Origin: Ophiura sarsii
Taxonomy: Eukaryota; Echinodermata; Ophiuroidea; Amphilepidida; Ophiuridae
Direction: 5' to 3'
NCBI GenBank assembly: GCA_035610835.1
Contig: CM069447.1
Location: forward strand, 61,263,048-61,327,047
DNA: 64,000 bases
Positions 58,263-64,000 of the stretch are shown piece by piece (the stretch's first letter is position 1; each line of letters starts with the position of its first letter). The notes below the pieces were generated by a model that was given only the letters and a program-made list of their open reading frames with translations, had not been told where the DNA came from and did no database searches. The position numbers and the translations under genes are program-made.

Positions 58263-61200
58263 TCATATTTATTTACAGTTGCTAAAGTGATGCTAATGTT
58301 TCATGTCATGTATTTTAATGATTATAGGTCAATACATGCGTACGTGTCGTTTGGAACGAATTTAAAAACAACAACGCACGCACCCCGATTTTGATGTGTG
58401 AATAATGGCACGGCCTTGTACGGGGAGTGCTTTTGTGAGCATATCAACATTTGCACAAGTGCATTTATTTTTTAGAGGAACAAAACATGCGAATGTATTG
58501 ACCTATCAAACTTGCTAACACCGGAAGTAAAAATCCTTACCGTTGCATGTAGAGATTTTTACATTTTTTCGCCATCTGAGATTCGAATTAGCATATCGCA
58601 ATAATTACTTGTTCTACAGTGCAACAGAGCATAAATTTCCAAATATTGAATTATAAATATAGTGCCTCCTGATTGTTGTACAACAATGCACATTTCAATC
58701 CTAAGTATGTGTATCATATATAATTAAAACAGCTTTGTTTTAAAGTACTATTTCGTGTCCTTGTATGATTATCAGTATTGTTACATTTCTTATTTAACCT
58801 GATTTCGGATTGGCCAATACTTGATTATCCATACACGCTAATCCAACCAGCTACTGCCTACTTCCTTTCATGGCCTTGACTATTTAAACATTTCTTTTTT
58901 ATTTAGACTTAGTGCAGGCCTGTAACACGATACCTGTTTGTACACCCATGCATGTCAGCACACTCCACCTAAAGTAACATACACCATTATGACTGCACAC
59001 TGGCGAATTGCATTTCAAATTTCATGTAGCGCGAATTTTAAACCACTGGTCCCTTAGCATGGGCATGTCCTTGAATATTCCTTACATTATTTGCGTGCAT
59101 GGCTGCACAAGTATTAATAGACTTTTGCCAAGTCTGTGTACAGTTGTATGAAATAGTGGTTACATGTGTTTTTTTCTTCTCTTTTTAAATATACTAAATG
59201 TTTAGAGGACGATATTTTAAATACTAAAGGGATATTGAATTATCTGCTCAGACTATTCTTTTAAGCACATCTTTACCTTTAATTTGATACCATGCAAGTC
59301 TGGTTTGGATACACAGTATTACTTAATAATTTCAACGAGTTTGGTCATTAATTAAGCTTAATTAAGACAGATTTTGGGTTTTTGTTAAAAGTAAAGATAA
59401 ATGGGAACTTTTTCTCAGACAGTATTGTTGGCAATGATGGAACTTTATTTCCTGTAACGCTGGTGTTATAGCATTTATAGTTTTTGTGGAAATTCAAATA
59501 AGCAAAATGTTAATGTATTTCTTTATAATATGCTAATCATATGCAAATGAGGTCAAAACTTTGTTTTCTCTATGACATTAAATCACCAAGCTGTATTCTA
59601 TAATATGATATTGTCTCCTTGTCTTACATATGTTACTTTTTGAATTAGAGCGTAATTTCAATAACATGCACTTTTGGAAATGCACTGTACCCCATAACAA
59701 GTATATATTTTCTTAACAGTAATCTCACAAGTAATCCAAATATTCTATTGGTATTCAGATAGGACCTAATGGTAATATGTTGTGATTAAGAATGTTCAAC
59801 AAATATCGATTTATTCATATTTTGATATATGCTCAATTTGTTTGTGTAAACCTATCCTAATCATAATTTTAGTGTGAATATTAGTTCCTCGTACAATTAC
59901 CCATCAGAACATAATGGTTTTTCAATGGTAACTTGTTAAATCATACTATTTAGAGACGTTTAAATTTCATATTTATTAGAGTTTTTAAGTATATTTTTGG
60001 GGGTATGCAACCTATCCTGATCTTAATGGCATTTTTGAATTCCCCTATTTGAGAGCTTTTCAAAAATGTATAATTTTGCTATCATCGGGTGAATACTTTT
60101 TGTTATAGTCATGTATGTAGAACCGATGAATTAGGGCAAGTTCACTGTGTAGCGAAAAGGAAAAAGCCAAGGACAATGCAATCGATTGTAAATTGAACGT
60201 AGAATTGGGAACATTTTCTATATTCCCCATAGAGATTGTACACAGCGCCGCCGCCAACGCCACCGTCGCCGCCAACCCTGACTTTCACAATATAATCAAT
60301 CATATCTCAGCCACTGATTGATTCACATAATGTAGCTAGATAAATAGGCTTTCACATGACACCTCAACCATAGCTCTACCACATTTAGTTGTTGAGTTAA
60401 TAGAGAGAGATGGATGATTCGTTGCCAAAAATGCAACGCCACCACCCTTTTTTTGGTGGTGAGTTCAAAACACATGCCATAAGCTATCTTCTTTGTACTC
60501 TGCGTATTTTATTTTCCTTCTTTCTCATTGGTTCAGAACTATTAAGAGTGAATTAAATTCAACGCGTAGATCACAAATGGATAAATATTATGAACAATGA
60601 AATAAAATGCTTATGTCTTACCGATTGGATTAGGTTCAAATGAATCAGAGGAAAATAGTTGACGGGTGTGATGCTCTCTTGCCAGAGGTGATGCATACGG
60701 TTTTCAACCTGTCACAGACAACTACTATTGTTATTTCCATTCAGGAAGATGTTGACTCAGTGACAGTTACACACCGTAAAGAAATTGAGGAAGAAAACTA
60801 TGAAAACAAATTTGACCCAATTGCGGTCATACCCTGGATAGGCTCAAAATTGTGTCACTCAAGTGTCAGTATCAAGAGCGTGAAGGATGACTAAGGTTAA
60901 AGGAGATTGTTAAAGGACATAATTCTACCATTCCTTCATTAATTAGATGTGAAATCATAACTTTAACAGTGTATCACGTGTAATTAACACGCAGTCGAAA
61001 CGCAGTTAGGACGTTCAGACAATACAGACGTCTGTCACACTGGTGCGTATAGAGCTAACGTGTGCGCGAAGTTTGGAAATTTAGGTGTACGGTCGTGTAA
61101 GATGTCATTTGTTCGTGACATATTTGGCATACGTTGTATTTGTTAGCGGTTCGCTAGGGTTAGCAGAGGTACGCTGTGGATTATGAAATTGGTTGAGCAT

Positions 61201-62009
61201 GTTCAAAATGTTGAGCGGCTGACAACGTAGTGATAAATACGCTACGTATACATTGAGCATTCTTTGCGTGAACGTTTCACACGTTGGGTGTAGGTTGCCT
61301 ATTCGTCAGCTGTTCAGCCATATACGGCGCTTAAGAAGAAACCTCGAATTGTTTTGATAAAATTGGTCGCAACAACGTCAAAGATCATACATCATGGAAC
61401 TTGAAGTAAAGTGTAATTGTATCAAATCCAATGGCATTATAACCGCAAACAATGACACATTTCAATCTCCATTTTACACGTAAAAGTATAGGTAACCTAT
61501 TTACCGGTGTGCAATGGTTTGTGTATCTGATTAAACACTACACAAGCATTTTATGGCACGTGAATGAGTGCTTATTATTTTACAATGCCACTTTGGGTAT
61601 TCCTATATTCTATGCCACACTCTGGCAATATGTTCATAAAACACTCTGGGCGTCATTGCAAATGAGCATATTACATGGCCTCTGTGGATTTTAACTTTGC
61701 TCAACCAAATCACGTTCTATCGAGTCTTGTCATAGTGTGAGACAGGTCACGCAATACAATTATGGAATAAAGTTATCTCTTGTTTTTCTAACAATTTGGA
61801 GATCGTTTAGCATTATGGGAAACCGTTACCCGAATGGACCGATGTGTTTGTTCGTCGTGATCAAACAGGCACATTTTAAAAGTACATTTGGAAGTTCTTG
61901 ATCCTTAACGTGATCAAAGGTTAACTCGTTTGTAAAAAAATAATCGAAATTCATAATTTGACGAGAAAAAAGCTCTTCTTCATTTGAAGAAGGCGCTCCT
62001 CACACATAC
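58263..62009. other. Long stretch without recognised genes
   Basis: No repeat family recognised. GCCGCCGCCAACGCCACC at about 60246 is a small GCC-rich repeat. Frames at 60640-60894 (84 codons) and 61452-61694 (80 codons) have no motif that I recognise; an exon of a host gene cannot be excluded. Confidence 0.45.
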
Positions 62010-62013
62010 TTAA

Positions 62014-62384
62014 AGGCATATTATGTGATCTTCCAGGGAGCGCCCTCTATTCATGATTTTTATTAGAAATTAGATTTTCTTGCAGATTTACATTTCTGAT
62101 CATAAATCGTACATACATTCCAAGTTACAAAGCGATACGATTCCTAATTACCTCAAAATCATGGTTTTAGAGTGAATTTTGACTAGAGTAAAATAAGTTG
62201 TCGGACATCCGACAGTTTATTTTCACTCTAAAACCATGATTTTGAAGTAATTAAGAATCATATCGCCCTGTAACTTGAAATGTATGTACAATTTATGATC
62301 AGAAATGTAAATCTGCAAGAAAATCTGCTTTCAATTTTTTTCGATGTTGAGGGCGTTCCCTGGAAAAGATCACATAATATACCT
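62014..62384. mobile_element. Fold-back TTAA MITE, full copy
   Basis: TTAA on both sides (62010-62013, 62385-62388). The arms (about 160 bp each) are nearly perfect inverses from AGGCATATTATGTGATCTT to TTAGAGTGAA, around a short centre containing GTCGGACATCCGAC. The whole 371 bp can fold into one hairpin. Confidence 0.92.
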
Positions 62385-62388
62385 TTAA

Positions 62389-63966
62389 TATTACTGGTAT
62401 ACTATAGTCGATTAGCAGACATTGGCCGAGTTTAGCGATTTACCATTTCAGTAAAGAGGTAACAGAAGCAAAAGAGGGGGAGGCACTCGAATTTAATTGT
62501 AATATGCAAGGTTAATACCGTGTCTTCGTGTGCATGTACTACTGTGATGTAGTCACCACTATGTACCTAGTGACAGGGAACTTGCGGTTGGATTATCGGC
62601 ATAACGATAAAGAAATGTATTGTTATTCAGATAAATTGATAAAGGTATTCAGGTGGTCTCATAGCCAGAAATACTTAAAGTAACGTTTATAATCCGTATC
62701 TTGGTTGATATAACTGTTTTTCCATTTAATTAGGACAAATGGTTTTGTACCTAGGTATATATAAAAATGATTATTGAATTATTTTAATTTTAATGTTTCC
62801 TTTATTCCACGTGCATAATAAAAACGGAAAATAATAAAAAGTATCCACTAAATTATGAATAGGTATAATGACATACAAAATTTTTATCTTTCGAAACCTG
62901 TATACGGTCGATGATGGTCGATTTGTTTTTATTGTGGTAACCGCTTCCAAAGGGATAACACATCTGAAGCGGCTGGATCAAGTTTTTGGTTGTCGTGATT
63001 GTAAAGCTATATGATCAGCCCTATTCATAAAGCCACACTATCATGAATAGCATTTGATTATGGAGCGCAAATAATCATGATAATAACATCTATAAAAGTA
63101 CCGCTGTTTCATCATTGGTCAAAATGGGTTCCTCTAACGCCCAATGGACGAGGTCCAAAATCGATACCGATGCTCCAGAGTTAATGAATCTACTATACAC
63201 CTAGCACATAAAGTCCCTGACCAGGTGCTTTGAGGTTGACTAATTCAAAATATATAATCGGTACCAAAAATATGAGACATAGATTAAATGAGCAAATTTC
63301 TTCTCCGCAGTTTGATACCTCATTCAACAAAATCGAATGGATACTTTTAAAGTTATGGCGATTTCAATGACCGCGCATGCAACAGAAAAGTTGCACTAGG
63401 TATAGGAATCATTGATTTGTGTGAAAAAGTATTGAAATTATATAATTTTTTTTTTGCAAGACCAATATATGAATATTGCCTATACTTGTAGTAATATTTC
63501 TGTGCCAATCGTGATTTAGTTCAAGGTTATCGTTGGTGGCAAGGTTGCCGTTGGTTGCCATGATTATCGAACTCCCAACATTCTAACCATGTTCAGAAAA
63601 CCAATCATGATGTTCTTTCTTTTGTAATTACTATTAGGCTAAAAATAACATTTTCACTTATTGAAAAAATATATTCAAAATATGGGAATTATCACATCAG
63701 TTATACCCCATAACATCAATTTGATTTACAAACCAATACTATTATCCAATCGATTTTATGAATGAGGAATTTTACTTAAAAAGTTACTGATAAAGCACCT
63801 GGCCAGGAGCGTTTTGTATTAGGTGTACATGTGCATTGCAGCAGTTTTTAAAAGGTCGGTCAGCGATATTTTATTCATCATATTATTGATATACGTAGCA
63901 TTTATATGGAATATATAAAAGGACAGAGAAGACTACCAAACGCACCTGTTGTCTGGCATACAGTTG
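62389..63966. other. Stretch without recognised genes
   Basis: AT-rich, short frames, no repeat recognised. Confidence 0.45.
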
Positions 63967-63973
63967 TTTAAAG

Positions 63974-64000
63974 GCATATTATGTGATCTTTTTCAAACTT
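63974..64000 (+). mobile_element. Start of another fold-back TTAA MITE
   Basis: AGGCATATTATGTGATCTTT follows TTAA, as at 62014; the window ends after 27 bases. Confidence 0.75.

Noticed and set aside
60060..60275. 71-codon minus frame starting MAATVALAAAL
   Set aside because: The start comes from a small GCC repeat; no domain or conserved pattern.
60640..61694. Frames of 84 and 80 codons as host genes
   Set aside because: No recognisable motif or splice context; kept only as a remark because an exon cannot be excluded.

Overview
This 64 kb window looks like non-coding, repeat-dominated DNA from a eukaryote. It is AT-rich, has no open reading frame longer than about 120 codons, no bacterial-style operons, and many degenerate tRNA-like (SINE-type) sequences, miniature inverted-repeat elements (MITEs), microsatellites and long G tracts. 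The style suits an animal genome, most likely a marine invertebrate, but no host gene is present to place it. I find no intact protein-coding gene. The only coding relic I recognise is the C-terminal tail of a non-LTR retrotransposon reverse transcriptase near 54.8 kb.

Layout. (1) 1-14488: a tandem array with a 2392-bp period (six copies plus a partial seventh). Each unit has a nested palindrome flanked by two divergent tRNA-like genes with good internal Pol III boxes. All units but the first carry a 268-bp terminal-inverted-repeat element in the middle of a 16-bp palindrome. The array ends exactly at the end of that element. (2) 14.5-18.2 kb: low-information DNA with a truncated MITE and a tRNA-like SINE head. 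(3) 18.28-21.18 kb: a 2.9-kb transposon-like insertion with TIRs and subterminal palindromic repeats, carrying a 1.25-kb AT-rich microsatellite. It sits inside a 184-bp MITE whose uninterrupted copy lies at 22.44 kb. (4) 22.85-33.84 kb: an 11-kb imperfect inverted repeat with arms of 4.4 and 5.2 kb around a 1.3-kb spacer. Its arms share a tRNA-like sequence, a 21-bp repeat cluster and other repeats; the right arm alone has gained a 537-bp element and a local duplication. (5) 34-40 kb: smaller inverted and direct duplications, and a 1.3-kb element with nearly identical 102-bp TIRs. (6) 40.16-40.95 kb: a CACTCTCA-ended element containing a U2 snRNA 5'-end fragment, inserted in a repeat whose empty paralogue lies in inverted orientation at 57.5 kb. 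(7) 41-58 kb: dispersed repeats, two of them forming roughly concentric inverted pairs around 49-50 kb, plus SINE-like and LINE fragments and minisatellites. (8) 58-64 kb: mostly featureless, ending with TTAA-flanked fold-back MITEs.

The useful content is transposon biology. Several insertions can be read directly because the same sequence occurs elsewhere in the window without them. The most unusual items are the array of divergent tRNA-like pairs, the 268-bp element at a palindromic target without target duplication, the giant inverted repeat, and the U2-containing element. All family assignments come from reading the sequence by eye, without database searches; percentage identities were not computed.
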